Below are positions 63,350 through 64,000 of a DNA stretch of 64,000 nucleotides, piece after piece. The stretch comes from Clostridiaceae bacterium BL-3. Lineage in GTDB: Bacteria; Bacillota; Clostridia; Clostridiales; Clostridiaceae. Numbering within the stretch: the first letter of the stretch is position 1; each line of letters begins with the position of its first letter. The notes under the pieces were generated by a model. It was not told the origin of the DNA. It did not search any database and worked only from the letters and a program-made list of their open reading frames with translations. The stretch is taken from NCBI GenBank assembly GCA_902809985.1, contig CADDXC010000001.1, forward strand, positions 1,674,001-1,738,000, written 5' to 3'. The position numbers were made by a program, and so were the translations under genes.

Positions 63350-64000
63350 ATGGAAAAAATCGAAATTGAGAATAAACTTCAGCAGGCTTTTGAAACTTTA
63401 ATGCCCTACATGCAGTATTTTTTTGATGATGAAATAGCTTTTACCATGTCAAATACTACTCACTTTATAAAAGTAGTAAATAGTAAAAACATAAACATGA
63501 ACGCAAAAGCTGGAGATCCTCTTAGGCCAAAGGGGGCAGCCTATGAATGCATCAAAGCCAGAAAAGTCTATTCCTCTATAATTCCAAAAGAAACTTTCGG
63601 AATTGAAATAAAAGCCATAGGAATACCCGTAAGGGAAAATGAAAAGATAATAGGCAGCATAGTTCTTGTAAAAAGTTTAAAAAGACACTATGAATTCAAG
63701 GAAGTGTCTAAAATCCTATCAGAATCTATAGAAAATATCTCACATGCTTCAAGCATATTATCCTCTGGAATAGAAAACACCGTAAAATCCAATAAAGATA
63801 TACTAGATGAAGTAAAAGATGCTTTAAATAAATCAGAAAATACAGATGAAGTGTTAAATTTTATAAAAAATATAGCTTCTCAGACCAATCTTCTTGGTTT
63901 AAATGCAGCTATAGAAGCTTCAAGGGCTGGAGAACAGGGAAAAGGATTTTCAGTAGTGGCAAATGAAATAAGAAAATTATCCAATTCAAGCAGTACCTCC
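63350..64000 (+). CDS. Soluble methyl-accepting-type chemoreceptor (3' end cut by window)
   Basis: 217 codons are visible from the ATG at 63350 (GGGGGAACC upstream). The first 110 residues form a cytoplasmic PAS/Cache-like sensor without membrane spans ([65 protein letters not shown]). From about 115 a coiled coil leads to the receptor tip [37 protein letters not shown]. The short length of the signalling arm suggests a soluble receptor-like sensor, common in clostridia. The end is beyond the window. Confidence 0.88.
   Translation, partial: MEKIEIENKLQQAFETLMPYMQYFFDDEIAFTMSNTTHFIKVVNSKNINMNAKAGDPLRPKGAAYECIKARKVYSSIIPKETFGIEIKAIGIPVRENEKIIGSIVLVKSLKRHYEFKEVSKILSESIENISHASSILSSGIENTVKSNKDILDEVKDALNKSENTDEVLNFIKNIASQTNLLGLNAAIEASRAGEQGKGFSVVANEIRKLSNSSSTS

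Overview
The window is AT-rich, with mostly tightly packed genes, strong AAGGAGG-type ribosome binding sites and frequent TTG/GTG starts. It carries a Spo0E-like peptide, a spore-photoproduct-lyase-like radical SAM protein, butyrate kinase/phosphotransbutyrylase and a complete selenium-dependent glycine reductase operon. Together these point to an anaerobic, probably spore-forming, amino-acid-fermenting Clostridium sensu stricto or close relative. The species cannot be fixed from the sequence alone.

Left part (1-19 kb): a cut M15 peptidase, an alpha/beta hydrolase and a Spo0E-like small gene. An arginine/pyrimidine block follows (family 3 amino-acid binding protein, argF, carA, carB, all minus strand). 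Next is a decayed stretch with an IS21-like remnant and three small membrane proteins, then an FAA-family hydrolase, recQ and yitT. A MocR/GntR regulator is divergent from a deformylase-like protein and an Asp/Glu racemase-family protein. A broken TnpB with its 3' guide-RNA-like end, a glutaredoxin and a polysaccharide deacetylase close this part.

Middle (19-46 kb): a ptb-buk-aminotransferase unit is preceded by an apparent sigma-54 promoter. A TPP-riboswitch-controlled operon (tenA plus a ThiXYZ-type importer) follows, with a second NitT/TauT-like importer just upstream. A three-gene plus-strand sugar cluster comes next (nucleotidyltransferase, glycosyltransferase, alpha/alpha-toroid protein), then glycerol dehydrogenase. 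A nucleosidase overlaps an SPL-like gene. Then come a chemoreceptor, a kinase-like protein, a DHA2 exporter, a YhcG-like nuclease, RNase Z, and a dipeptide epimerase/permease/beta-lactamase-like trio likely to act on murein or other dipeptides.

Right part (46-64 kb): a DUF3870 protein, a small XRE regulator and an orphan KdpE-like response regulator. An IS110-family remnant follows: it keeps its noncoding 5' end (candidate bridge RNA) and the DEDD half of the recombinase, and it is fused to the first quarter of a KimA-like potassium permease. birA, a lipoprotein, a membrane protein and iadA lead to the glycine reductase operon (grdX-trxB-trxA-grdE-grdA-grdB-grdC-grdD). grdA and grdB each contain an in-frame UGA read as selenocysteine, and the operon is headed by a tandem glycine riboswitch whose second aptamer overlaps a terminator. 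A ferredoxin-like protein divergent from a Crp/Fnr regulator, two tiny Cys-rich peptides and a cut chemoreceptor-like gene end the window.

Functionally, the genes combine amino-acid capture and Stickland-type reduction (grd, with acetyl phosphate as product), acyl-phosphate/ATP generation (ptb-buk), peptide handling (iadA, epimerase) and thiamine salvage. At least three mobile-element scars (IS21, IS605/TnpB, IS110) interrupt this core. All functions are read from motifs and context; no database search was possible.
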